This document shows, piece after piece, positions 8,486-16,421 of a stretch of 64,000 nt of DNA. The position numbers and the translations under genes are program-made. The notes beneath the pieces were generated by a model that worked only from the letters and a program-made list of their open reading frames with translations, searched no databases and was not told where the DNA came from. How positions within the stretch are numbered: the stretch's first letter is position 1; each line of letters begins with the position of its first letter. This stretch comes from Glaciecola sp964195425. GTDB lineage: Bacteria; Pseudomonadota; Gammaproteobacteria; Enterobacterales; Alteromonadaceae. The stretch spans positions 7,865 through 71,864 of the forward strand of contig CAXMOM010000022.1 of assembly GCA_964195425.1 (NCBI GenBank), in the 5' to 3' direction.

Positions 8486-10684
8486 TTAAAGCACATGTTC
8501 CATCAGCGAGAATACATTTTTTTCTATTTCATCTTTTTCAGATTTATGAATACCTTTTTGGTGAAATCGCAGAAGTAGTGCTAACGCTACTTTCTTTGCT
8601 TTTTCTTCAATGTTGATTTCACCATTTTCTATTGACCACAGCAAAACAGGCGCCATTTTGCTTAGGCTTACATAATTATTTACATAGTGTGTTAAGGAGT
8701 GTTTTACAAAGTGTTGACACTGCGTATCGTCGCTTATTCTGTTTGCATCTAAGCTATCAAATAAATTGTGATACAAAATAGCTAAACTTTTATTTGTAGA
8801 CAAAATGTATTGATACTCTATATGTAGACGAAATTGCACCAGTTTGGCGTCTAGGTCTTGAATATTGCTTAGCATTTTGAGCATCACTATACTCGCCGTT
8901 CCACTAGCTGTATCTATACGGTGCCCTAGCTTTGCTAAGACATAGTTATTTCGCACCCAAAATGGGTAAAGCGAAGGCGTATAGCCATATGATACGCTCA
9001 TGCAGTTAATACCCTGTGCAATTGCGTGTTTTTCACAAAAATCTAACAGCTTGCTGCCAATACCAATGCGTTTATAAGCGCTTTCAACGGCAATTCTATT
9101 TACACGTAAATATCGTTGTATACATAACTGTGGTGCTACCAAATACAAAGCAAGAGCTTGTGGTGTGAGGTGTCCCTGTATCCGTCTTTTGCCCAAACTA
9201 ATATCATTGGCTAATGGTGCTAGTAATTCACCTCCTTCTTCAAATAGAATGGCCACGGCGATTACCGAAGTGTACAAAGAATCTTTTGAGGCTTGTGCAC
9301 GATATGCTATCGCAATTTTGCAATCGTCTGCATCTAAGGTTCTTACTATGTCGTTAGGGGTGGTTTGATAGTGTGCGTCGCTAAGCAGGGAAAATACCTG
9401 CATGTATAAGTTTTCATCTACTACCAAAGACGCCTTGTCGATGAGTTTATAGCGTATGTTTTGATGAGCTTCTACATCTCTTGTGTTAACACAGTGGAAG
9501 GTTGTTGAGTCTTGTGCCGTGCCAAGTATTTCATCTAAAGAAGCTTCCACAGGATCATTTTCTAACCATCTAAATGGTTTACTTAATGTGTATACTTGCG
9601 TGCTGCTTTTATTCTGTAGATAAGGTAGCACTCGGTGAATGAATCCCTTGCCGCTGCCTTCATAACCGTTTGTTGTGCCAGTGAGGATGCAGTGGGAAAA
9701 ATGATTAACAATCTTCTTTATCAGCTGTGGGGCAATTGAAGCAACTTCATCAATAAAAACAATAGCATTGACTGGAGCAAGTGAAATAATCTCATCGATT
9801 GCATAAAACTTTATTTCTTTGTTTTTTTCAGTTCTACCAATTTCACCTTGAATGTTTGCTCTTATGTTTCTTGCAGCTTTTGTAAGGCCTTGCAATGAAA
9901 CACTATTAAATGCGTTTAGTTGGCTTATGTTCAGTGCAGTAACAACACTCGGTCCGTTTTTAGCATCGGGCATAGTGCTAGTAGCGCTTAGAGTCTGAGC
10001 AATATAGCCTAATAAGGTTGACTTGCCGCGACCTCGTGGACCAAGTATTACTGATATTGTATTACTCGCAGCACTATCAGCAATCCTAAGCCTTACATCA
10101 GATTCCATGCTTGCCTGCTCATTCGATAGCACTAGTTCACTATTTGTTATTCTTAATTTACTCGTTTTAGCTTCTCTCGTTTGCATCGGTGCGGCAGAAA
10201 CAAAGGTACTTGGTAGGTAAATGGTTTTGTCATTAATATAAGCACCACTATACTGTTTAACCTGACGAATAAATATTTCGTTGAAATAAGACTTTTTAGG
10301 GGTATAACCATAGCTAAATTTGAGGCTGCCAAGGAGGGGTTCGTATACTTCTTTAAAGGGCATTAACACCACTATTAGGCCATTTATTCGAACCATGCCG
10401 ACACATGCATAGAGGGCATTTAAGTGGAATCCGTTTCGTGCATCGACAATTAGTGAATCAGTTTGCTGCCCCAAGTAATCTTGATACCGCGATATGGGAA
10501 TATCGTGTGTGTCGGGTATAGAAAGTGTATTCGATAAAATAGAGGTATGCTTATAGTGCGCTGTTATTAAACGTAAAATTGGCGATGCTTCTTCTACAGG
10601 TAAAGATAGCAGTAAAAACTGCCTATGATGCAAGCCTGTCCCTTTTGCTGCAAGCCAATCTGTAAACACCTGTATATCAAGCAT
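8486..10684 (-). CDS. tmcA: tRNA(Met) cytidine acetyltransferase
   Basis: A 732-residue multidomain enzyme that makes N4-acetylcytidine at the wobble position of elongator tRNA-Met using acetyl-CoA and ATP/GTP. Visible domains: an N-terminal DUF1726-like region (HHRQFLLLSLPVEEA), a helicase-like RecD domain with Walker A GPRGRGKSTLL and Walker B VFIDEVASIAP, a GNAT domain with the acetyl-CoA loop YKRIGIGSKLL, and a C-terminal tRNA-binding helical domain. E. coli TmcA is 671 residues, so this one is slightly long. It is divergent from the thioesterase gene with 132 bp between starts. Confidence 0.93.
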   Translation of the reverse strand: MLDIQVFTDWLAAKGTGLHHRQFLLLSLPVEEASPILRLITAHYKHTSILSNTLSIPDTHDIPISRYQDYLGQQTDSLIVDARNGFHLNALYACVGMVRINGLIVVLMPFKEVYEPLLGSLKFSYGYTPKKSYFNEIFIRQVKQYSGAYINDKTIYLPSTFVSAAPMQTREAKTSKLRITNSELVLSNEQASMESDVRLRIADSAASNTISVILGPRGRGKSTLLGYIAQTLSATSTMPDAKNGPSVVTALNISQLNAFNSVSLQGLTKAARNIRANIQGEIGRTEKNKEIKFYAIDEIISLAPVNAIVFIDEVASIAPQLIKKIVNHFSHCILTGTTNGYEGSGKGFIHRVLPYLQNKSSTQVYTLSKPFRWLENDPVEASLDEILGTAQDSTTFHCVNTRDVEAHQNIRYKLIDKASLVVDENLYMQVFSLLSDAHYQTTPNDIVRTLDADDCKIAIAYRAQASKDSLYTSVIAVAILFEEGGELLAPLANDISLGKRRIQGHLTPQALALYLVAPQLCIQRYLRVNRIAVESAYKRIGIGSKLLDFCEKHAIAQGINCMSVSYGYTPSLYPFWVRNNYVLAKLGHRIDTASGTASIVMLKMLSNIQDLDAKLVQFRLHIEYQYILSTNKSLAILYHNLFDSLDANRISDDTQCQHFVKHSLTHYVNNYVSLSKMAPVLLWSIENGEINIEEKAKKVALALLLRFHQKGIHKSEKDEIEKNVFSLMEHVL

Positions 10685-10816
10685 TAATATAATCCATACC
10701 CACTGTATTTAAGAGGCTTAGCGTCGATGCCATTTGCCTTTAGCCGCCAACAATAATCATAATAATGATAACCTATCAGGTATGTACAAAGAACAACACA
10801 AGGTATTTCGAATATT

Positions 10817-11227
10817 ATGCATTTTTTGTCTCGACGTTTAGTTATGCCCAATGATCTGAATTACGCCAACGCGCTATTTGGTGGTAGAGCACTTGAATGG
10901 ATAGATGAAGAGGCCGCTATTTATGCTATATGCCAATTGGACACGAACTGCTTAGTGACCAAGCACATTAGTGAAATTTCATTTGAGTCTACAGCTATCC
11001 AAGGTGATATTGTAGAGTTTGGACTAGCCACTAAAAAAGTAGGAACAAGCTCTATTACGGTAACCTGTTTGGTTCGTAATAAAGCGACAAAAAAGACAAT
11101 CTGTTTAGCCGATGATGTTGTATTTGTAGTCGTTGATCCCATCGCTAGACAAGCTGTACCTCATGGAAAAACTGAAGCAAATCTACTAAAACAAACCGAG
11201 CTTGAATTAAAAGCGCTAAATATCTAA
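10817..11227 (+). CDS. Acyl-CoA thioesterase, hotdog fold (YciA-like)
   Basis: 136 residues with the hotdog helix LFGGRALEWIDEEAAI and the HISEISFESTAIQGDIVEF strand typical of the acyl-CoA thioesterase subfamily that includes YciA and cytosolic BACH-type enzymes. The Asp in EWIDE is the catalytic acid of the family. It hydrolyses acyl-CoAs; chain-length preference cannot be read from sequence. Monocistronic: tmcA diverges upstream and the TPP-riboswitch leader lies downstream. Confidence 0.85.
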   Translation: MHFLSRRLVMPNDLNYANALFGGRALEWIDEEAAIYAICQLDTNCLVTKHISEISFESTAIQGDIVEFGLATKKVGTSSITVTCLVRNKATKKTICLADDVVFVVVDPIARQAVPHGKTEANLLKQTELELKALNI

Positions 11228-11353
11228 AAACACATGATTTAGGCGTATCAACGTCTTGATTATCGGTCAGTTCTTGGTATCCTTCCCGCAAGTGTACTTT
11301 AGCCAGTAGCATTGTTATTTTTAATTACAGTTACTAGTATAGACACTTTTTTA

Positions 11354-11443
11354 TGAGCCAAGGGGTGCGTTAATTCGCTGAGATTCATTTTGAGAACCCT
11401 TAGTAACCTGATCCGGTTAGTACCGGCGTAGGAATGGTCAACT
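11354..11443 (+). promoter_or_regulatory. TPP (THI-box) riboswitch
   Basis: All hallmark segments of the thiamine-pyrophosphate aptamer are in order: AGGGGTGC (11361), GCTGAGA (11377), GAACCC (11394), ACCTGATCCGG (11406) and CCGGCGTAGGAATGG (11423). It precedes the TonB receptor gene by about 60 nt. The intervening GCCACGGTTGCCGGGTCTTTT may belong to the expression platform, but I could not decide between transcriptional and translational control by eye. It ties the whole downstream operon to thiamine status. Confidence 0.95.
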
Positions 11444-11502
11444 AATTACCTTCTAAATGCCACGGTTGCCGGGTCTTTTCGTATTTTTGAAGAGATCCTT
11501 AC

Positions 11503-13623
11503 ATGTATAACAAATCAAAAAAATATTCATTCTGTCTTAATTCAATCGCACTAGCCTGCAGTCTTTCATGTATGTCGAGCATGAGCAGCGCGCAGTCAAA
11601 CGACACAGCTGATGCGGAGCAAGCCGAATTAGCATCAATAGAACGTATTGTTGTTACCGCAGACCTATTACAGCGCGATTTATCAGAATTACCTGCTAGT
11701 GTTTTTGTATTAAATGAAGAGTCCATTAAGGTACGCCAGGCCCTTCATTTGCAAGATTTGATTGGTATGGTGCCCAACCTTAATTTTTCTAGTGGAGCCT
11801 CGCGCGGAAAATTTATTCAAATCAGAGGTATAGGCGAACGCTCACAATTTGCTGAACCGATTAATCCTTCTATTGGCCTGCTGTTAGACGATATTGATAT
11901 TTCTGGTATTGGCGGGCTCGCAACCATTTATGATTTGGCGCAAGTTGAGGTCTTATCGGGTCCTCAGTCTGTAGCTACGGGTGTCAATAGTGTAGGGGGT
12001 ATTGTGAAGCTAGTAAGCAATGCGCCCACAGATGAGCTTTATGCAAGTGTGAATGTTAGTTATGGTCAATTTAATGAGTCAAGATTGGCAGGTACGTACT
12101 CAAATAATTTATCGGACAACGTTAGTACGAGGGTGTCAATACAGCAAACTAAAAGCGACGGATTTGTTACTAACGATTTTTTAAAGAGACGCGATACCAA
12201 CGGTATTGATGAAACAACTGCTACTGCAATCACCACTATTTCCCTAAATGAAAACAGCGATCTTGATATTAAGCTATATAAGTTTGATATTAACAACGGA
12301 TACGATGCATTTTCTCTCGACAACACGGTAACGCTATCTGACCAGCCTGGTTTTGATAGATTGGACGCTACAGCGGGCAGCCTGAAATATAATTATAGAT
12401 TCGATGAGCATGAAATACAGCTAACGGCATTTTCATTAAAAGCAGAAACTGAATATGGGTACGATGAAGATTGGACATTTGTAGGGATACATCCAGACGG
12501 CTATTCATCTATTGACTTCTATCAGCGAGACATAAGTCGCACTGGCATTGACTTTAAGCTAGCGAGCATACCGCAGTTGAGTGAAAACAGTTATCTAATT
12601 GGTGCCAATATTACTCATAGTAACGAAGATTTGTTACGTGAAAATACGTTCTTAGAAGATGATTATATGAGTACTTATCAACCCACTAATCAATCGATTT
12701 TTGGTCAATATGTGTATGCGCTTAATGACAAAGCAAAAATAACAGGTGCAGCACGGCTTGAACGGTTTAACGCTGATTTTGAAGATTATTTAGGTTCTAC
12801 TAAGATAAGTGACACCTTAGTCGCAGCATCTGTAGCAATTGACTATAAGTTGTCGAGTAACTTAGTATTTGCCAGCATTTCACGGGGCTACAAAGCAGGA
12901 GGATTTAATATAGACGACCGTTTAGATGCAACTAACCGCTCGTATGAGCCTGAATATAACATGAATTATGAGCTTGGTATAAAAGGACGTGCCTATGATG
13001 GTATGGCCAATCTCAACTTAACGTTTTTCTATATGCAAAGAAACGATGCACAAGTGAATGATTCGGTACTGTTTAATATTGACAACACTGGCGCAAGTTC
13101 ATTCGCTGATGCAATTGGTAACGCAGACACAGGCAAGAACAAAGGCATCGAGTTTTCAGGTACTTGGGATATAGCTGACAACTGGTACGTGCAAACAAAC
13201 ATAGGTTACTTGGATGCGACATTCGGTGATTATACTAAGATAAATGGCGAGTTTGTAGAATTACAACAACAAGCCCATGCACCCTATTATACGGCTTATT
13301 TAGCGTCTACATGGCAAGTTTCGAACAATCTAAGTTGGTTTATAGACCTCGATATAAAAGACGACTTCAGACTGGGCATAAATCATGAGGCACGTGCTCC
13401 ATTCGCGGCAGTTCTTAATTCAGAATTAACGTGGCGCTCAATGGGCGAACATGTTTATTCTATAACACTTTGGGTTAAAAATATTACCGACAGGGCTGTT
13501 GTTACGCGAGGTTTTGGGAGCTTTCCTAACGATCCTCGTAACGGATACAGTAACAACGGTCCTTATTTACAGTTTGGTCAGCCTAATCAAATAGGAATAA
13601 CCTTTAATTATGAGTGGGAATAA
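11503..13623 (+). CDS. TonB-dependent outer-membrane receptor, probably for thiamine
   Basis: 706 residues: a signal peptide ending near SSAQS, a TonB-box-like IERIVVTADLLQ, a plug domain (HLQDLIGMVPNLNF, IQIRGIGER, QVEVLSGPQS) and a 22-strand barrel ending in an aromatic residue region (IGITFNYEWE). It would import its ligand across the outer membrane using TonB energy, possibly from the TonB2-type system at 4-8 kb. The substrate is inferred from the TPP riboswitch directly upstream and from the thiamine-binding, PnuT-like and kinase genes that follow; riboswitch-controlled receptors of this kind have been predicted as thiamine receptors in marine bacteria. Confidence 0.85.
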   Translation: MYNKSKKYSFCLNSIALACSLSCMSSMSSAQSNDTADAEQAELASIERIVVTADLLQRDLSELPASVFVLNEESIKVRQALHLQDLIGMVPNLNFSSGASRGKFIQIRGIGERSQFAEPINPSIGLLLDDIDISGIGGLATIYDLAQVEVLSGPQSVATGVNSVGGIVKLVSNAPTDELYASVNVSYGQFNESRLAGTYSNNLSDNVSTRVSIQQTKSDGFVTNDFLKRRDTNGIDETTATAITTISLNENSDLDIKLYKFDINNGYDAFSLDNTVTLSDQPGFDRLDATAGSLKYNYRFDEHEIQLTAFSLKAETEYGYDEDWTFVGIHPDGYSSIDFYQRDISRTGIDFKLASIPQLSENSYLIGANITHSNEDLLRENTFLEDDYMSTYQPTNQSIFGQYVYALNDKAKITGAARLERFNADFEDYLGSTKISDTLVAASVAIDYKLSSNLVFASISRGYKAGGFNIDDRLDATNRSYEPEYNMNYELGIKGRAYDGMANLNLTFFYMQRNDAQVNDSVLFNIDNTGASSFADAIGNADTGKNKGIEFSGTWDIADNWYVQTNIGYLDATFGDYTKINGEFVELQQQAHAPYYTAYLASTWQVSNNLSWFIDLDIKDDFRLGINHEARAPFAAVLNSELTWRSMGEHVYSITLWVKNITDRAVVTRGFGSFPNDPRNGYSNNGPYLQFGQPNQIGITFNYEWE

Positions 13624-13624
13624 T

Positions 13625-13879
13625 ATGCTATTAGCGGTTGAAATTTCACTTTATCCACTGCATCAAGAGTACGTACCTTTTATCAAGGATTTTATTGATA
13701 GGCTAAATACAGATAAGCATTTGCTTGTGCAAACTAGCCATACCTCTACCTTAGTCAGTGGAGAATTCAGCTATGTGATGCAAATCATACAAACAGAAAT
13801 GAAAGCGACTTTTGAGCAAGTTGGTCAAGCAATTTTTGTATGTAAATTTTTAAACGCAACGCATATGAATTTGGAATAA
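13625..13879 (+). CDS. Thiamine-binding domain protein (YkoF / MTH1187 family)
   Basis: 84 residues beginning MLLAVEISLYPL and containing VQTSHTSTLVSGEF, features of the ferredoxin-like Thiamine_BP (DUF77) family, whose members bind thiamine or HMP. An alternative ATG at 13610 overlaps the receptor gene's end; ATG 13625 is favoured because GTGGGA lies at normal distance and because the family usually starts with this strand. The likely job is binding thiamine in the cytoplasm after import, or sensing it. It lies between the receptor and the permease in one operon. Confidence 0.8.
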   Translation: MLLAVEISLYPLHQEYVPFIKDFIDRLNTDKHLLVQTSHTSTLVSGEFSYVMQIIQTEMKATFEQVGQAIFVCKFLNATHMNLE

Positions 13880-13881
13880 AA

Positions 13882-14490
13882 TTGGCTTTATTGGACCTAG
13901 TATCTCAGCAGTGGCAGCAGCAAAATATAGGCGAAATATTTGCCGTTTTGCTCGCTGTGGCTTACGTTTGGTTAGCAGCGCAAGAGTCTATTTGGTGTTG
14001 GCCCGCTGGGTTCATGAGCACTGCTTTGTATGCATATATTTACTTGGACGTTACGCTATTTTTTCAGATGATATTAAATGTTTACTACATGGGTATGGCA
14101 ATATGGGGCCTAGTGCATTGGCGCAAAAGCGGAGACGATAAAGTTAGCATTTCTCGCATGAGGCTCTTAGATCATTTAGCCGTCCTTTTAGGCGGCATAG
14201 TGGCGACAACTGTCGTGTTTTATATTGCCTCTCAGTTCTTACATTATGATTTAGTATTGCTCGATATAAGCTTAACGGTGTTCTCCTTAATAAGCACTTA
14301 TCTAACGGTCACCAAAAAGTTAGAAAATTGGTACTACTGGAGCGTTATAAATTTAGTTAGTATTGTGCTTTATTACGACAGGGGTTTGTACTTAACCTCG
14401 GTACTTATGCTTATCTATCTAGTGTTGGCACTAAGAGGTCTAATACTTTGGTTTGGTGTGTACCGTCAGGTTGAAGACTATGCGCACTAA
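13882..14490 (+). CDS. pnuT: PnuT-like thiamine transporter (PnuC family)
   Basis: 202 residues with about seven predicted membrane helices and the PnuC-family sequences SIWCWPAGFMSTALYAYIY and a C-terminal ENWYYWSVINLVSIVLYY. PnuC proteins facilitate diffusion of nicotinamide riboside (PnuC), riboflavin (PnuX) or thiamine (PnuT), trapped inside by a kinase. The TPP riboswitch and the kinase gene overlapping its end argue for thiamine. The start is TTG at 13882, two bases after the previous stop, with TTGGA 7 nt upstream; the protein would be truncated from any later ATG. Confidence 0.85.
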   Translation: MALLDLVSQQWQQQNIGEIFAVLLAVAYVWLAAQESIWCWPAGFMSTALYAYIYLDVTLFFQMILNVYYMGMAIWGLVHWRKSGDDKVSISRMRLLDHLAVLLGGIVATTVVFYIASQFLHYDLVLLDISLTVFSLISTYLTVTKKLENWYYWSVINLVSIVLYYDRGLYLTSVLMLIYLVLALRGLILWFGVYRQVEDYAH

Positions 14491-15337
14491 ACATTTGAAT
14501 GACGAACTAGACGGATCGAGCATTCTTAGAATGTTACAAAAGTATGAGCTAGCCAATATTCATAGCCCAGATTTTGAGATAACTCGTATTGTGTGCGGCG
14601 CTATTAATCGAAATTTCAAGGTGTCTGATGGTAGCAAAACATTGTTGCTAAAAGCGTTTAGCAACAACACAACGCTACCCATTAACCGCCGGCAAGTGTT
14701 CAGTATGCAAGAGGAATTGGCGATTTTGGGCTTTGCTCCGGTGCCTTTGTTCTTGAGTGACGATTTTAAAATCTATTGTGAACAATGGATCGATATTGGG
14801 CAGGGCGTTGAAATAGCAGAAAAGGACTATGCTAAAACGAAGCAAGGTGTCGCTAAAATAATAGACACTTTGGCTGAAGCCTTATTTAACGTGCATAGCT
14901 CGTATGTTTCAGCACCAATAATCCCACTAGTTGAGCATTGGGAAATTTATTGGCAAAAAATTAAGCATCCAAAGCAGCAGCTTCGAGAAAAATATAAACT
15001 AGTTAAACTGCAATGGCAGCAATATTTTGACCAGTACAAAGATCAGTTTGTACTATGTCACAATGACCTACATATTGATCATATTAGTTTTTCAAACGGA
15101 CCTATTTTCGATTGGGAATATGCAGGGCTTGGCAGTCGCTATTTTGATATTGCAAGTTGCTGTGCGATCAATAACTTAAACCAGGCAGATATACTAAATC
15201 TATGTTGTTGCTATGCTCACTTAGCGAATAAAGACGTTCAAGAAGTCATCGATAATGTTCAAGAAACGAGCGCTATGGTAGCCTTTACATACGAGTTATG
15301 GTCTGAGTCTGTAGGCAAGACTGATAATCCAGAATAA
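14480..15337 (+). CDS. Thiamine kinase-like phosphotransferase
   Basis: A choline-kinase/APH-fold phosphotransferase of 285 residues. The catalytic loop LCHNDLHIDHISF and the metal-binding IFDWEYAGLGSRYFDIA are intact; the N-lobe lysine sits in TLLLKAF. Phosphorylation of imported thiamine would trap it and feed TPP synthesis; the substrate is inferred from the riboswitch-controlled operon. The ATG at 14480 overlaps the pnuT stop by 11 nt and has GAAG upstream; an in-frame TTG at 14453 is less likely. Similar in size to E. coli ThiK (274). Confidence 0.82.
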   Translation: MRTKHLNDELDGSSILRMLQKYELANIHSPDFEITRIVCGAINRNFKVSDGSKTLLLKAFSNNTTLPINRRQVFSMQEELAILGFAPVPLFLSDDFKIYCEQWIDIGQGVEIAEKDYAKTKQGVAKIIDTLAEALFNVHSSYVSAPIIPLVEHWEIYWQKIKHPKQQLREKYKLVKLQWQQYFDQYKDQFVLCHNDLHIDHISFSNGPIFDWEYAGLGSRYFDIASCCAINNLNQADILNLCCCYAHLANKDVQEVIDNVQETSAMVAFTYELWSESVGKTDNPE

Positions 15338-15364
15338 ATTACTTTATTTATTTACTTGGCTCGC

Positions 15365-15370
15365 TATAAT
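15365..15370 (+). promoter_or_regulatory. -10 element of the tRNA-Trp promoter
   Basis: A perfect TATAAT is followed by a GC-rich discriminator (GCGTC), typical of stringently controlled stable-RNA promoters. It would start transcription about 7 nt before the tRNA. The -35 region (near 15342-15347) is poor. Confidence 0.6.
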
Positions 15371-15383
15371 GCGTCAGCAGACT

Positions 15384-15460
15384 AGGGGTGTAGTTCCAAT
15401 TGGTAGAACAGCGGTCTCCAAAACCGATGGCTGGGGGTTCGAGTCCCTCCACCCCTGCCA
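15384..15460 (+). tRNA. trnW: tRNA-Trp (CCA anticodon)
   Basis: A complete cloverleaf: acceptor AGGGGTG pairs with CACCCCT, followed by discriminator G and encoded CCA; anticodon loop CTCCAAA gives anticodon CCA for UGG; T-loop GTTCGAGTC is canonical. It is 77 nt with CCA and closely follows E. coli tRNA-Trp. A single gene in this window, with its own -10 element upstream. Confidence 0.98.
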
Positions 15461-15517
15461 TTTTGCATGCCTTTTGCACTTGGCTTGAATAATACGCCTA
15501 ATTAGGAGTTAAACAAC

Positions 15518-15814
15518 GTGCATGCCCCGTCAGTTTTTAATACACAAAGTTTGTCTGAGCAGCAAAAAGCTCATCTTGTTGCGATGGGCATTTCATTGTA
15601 TGAACCTGTAAAACAGATTGTATTGGCAAATCAAGCTTGGCTTGATGACGTGTGTAAATTGCTTAACATTAAAGTGGAAAGTTGCGTCTTTGATGCCATT
15701 AAACCAAAATTTGATGACGACACAAAAACACTTCACCTCCCCCCCATCAGTTATCAGAGCGAAGCCGATATTAAAAAGCTAATTTGGCTCAACGTTCGTC
15801 AATTTATAAGCTAG
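15518..15814 (+). CDS. holD: Probable DNA polymerase III psi subunit (HolD-like)
   Basis: 98 residues, starting at GTG 15518 with AGGAG well placed upstream. Sequence identity to known HolD is low, but the N-terminal HLVAMGISLYEP resembles the HolD start (LGI plus aromatic), the middle has a short LHLPPI strand, and the C-terminus has the KLIWLNVRQFI helix in the place of the HolD terminal helix. The strongest argument is position: it is immediately upstream of rimI, as holD is in E. coli and relatives. Psi bridges the clamp loader to SSB via chi. If not HolD, it is an uncharacterised small cytosolic protein. Confidence 0.6.
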   Translation: MHAPSVFNTQSLSEQQKAHLVAMGISLYEPVKQIVLANQAWLDDVCKLLNIKVESCVFDAIKPKFDDDTKTLHLPPISYQSEADIKKLIWLNVRQFIS

Positions 15815-15818
15815 TCAT

Positions 15819-16283
15819 GTGACAGGTTTATCTATTTTACAATCGGCGCATGCGCACAGTTTGCATAAACAAGCATATACAATGTTTTGCGCTCATAGAG
15901 ATAGTCCATGGCAATATGCCACTTTTGAAAAAGCGCTTTTGTTACCCAATTCTTTAATTGTTCAACTCAACGGCGTATGCGTGGCTTATGCCGCTGTGTC
16001 TGAAGTGGCAGGTGAGCTTGAAATTGAAGATATTTGTGTCGCGGGTGCTTATAGAAGGCAAGGTATTGCTGATAAGTTACTTGCTTACTTAATTATGCAA
16101 GCTAAATTCCAAAACGCAGACTACATCTTGCTTGAAGTTGCCCAGCAAAATAAGCAAGCAAGAGCCCTATACGAAAAACATGGGTTTGAACTTATCACTA
16201 TTAGAAAAAACTATTATTCATTAGCCAATAACACGTTTGACGATGCCCTGTTGTTGCGCAAAAACTTCCCAACAAGTGATTAA
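15819..16283 (+). CDS. rimI: Ribosomal protein S18-alanine N-acetyltransferase
   Basis: 154 residues with the GNAT fold; the acetyl-CoA loop is YRRQGIADKLLAYL (about residues 69-82), followed by LEVAQQNKQARALYEKHGFE, the N-terminal acetyltransferase pattern of RimI. It acetylates the amino terminus of ribosomal protein S18. The start is GTG 15819, four bases after the holD-like stop, so the two genes are translationally linked. A nearby ATG at 15817 is out of frame. Confidence 0.88.
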   Translation: MTGLSILQSAHAHSLHKQAYTMFCAHRDSPWQYATFEKALLLPNSLIVQLNGVCVAYAAVSEVAGELEIEDICVAGAYRRQGIADKLLAYLIMQAKFQNADYILLEVAQQNKQARALYEKHGFELITIRKNYYSLANNTFDDALLLRKNFPTSD

Positions 16284-16421
16284 ATAAATATATGAGGGCC
16301 ATATAAACTGAAATTTATCTAAGCATAAGATCGCAATTTTCGGTAGAATATCGCGCCGCTTTCTCTTACGTAGGTGCGGCAACATAAATTAGCTGTAAAT
16401 TTGGGTGTAAATAAGGGTCTA

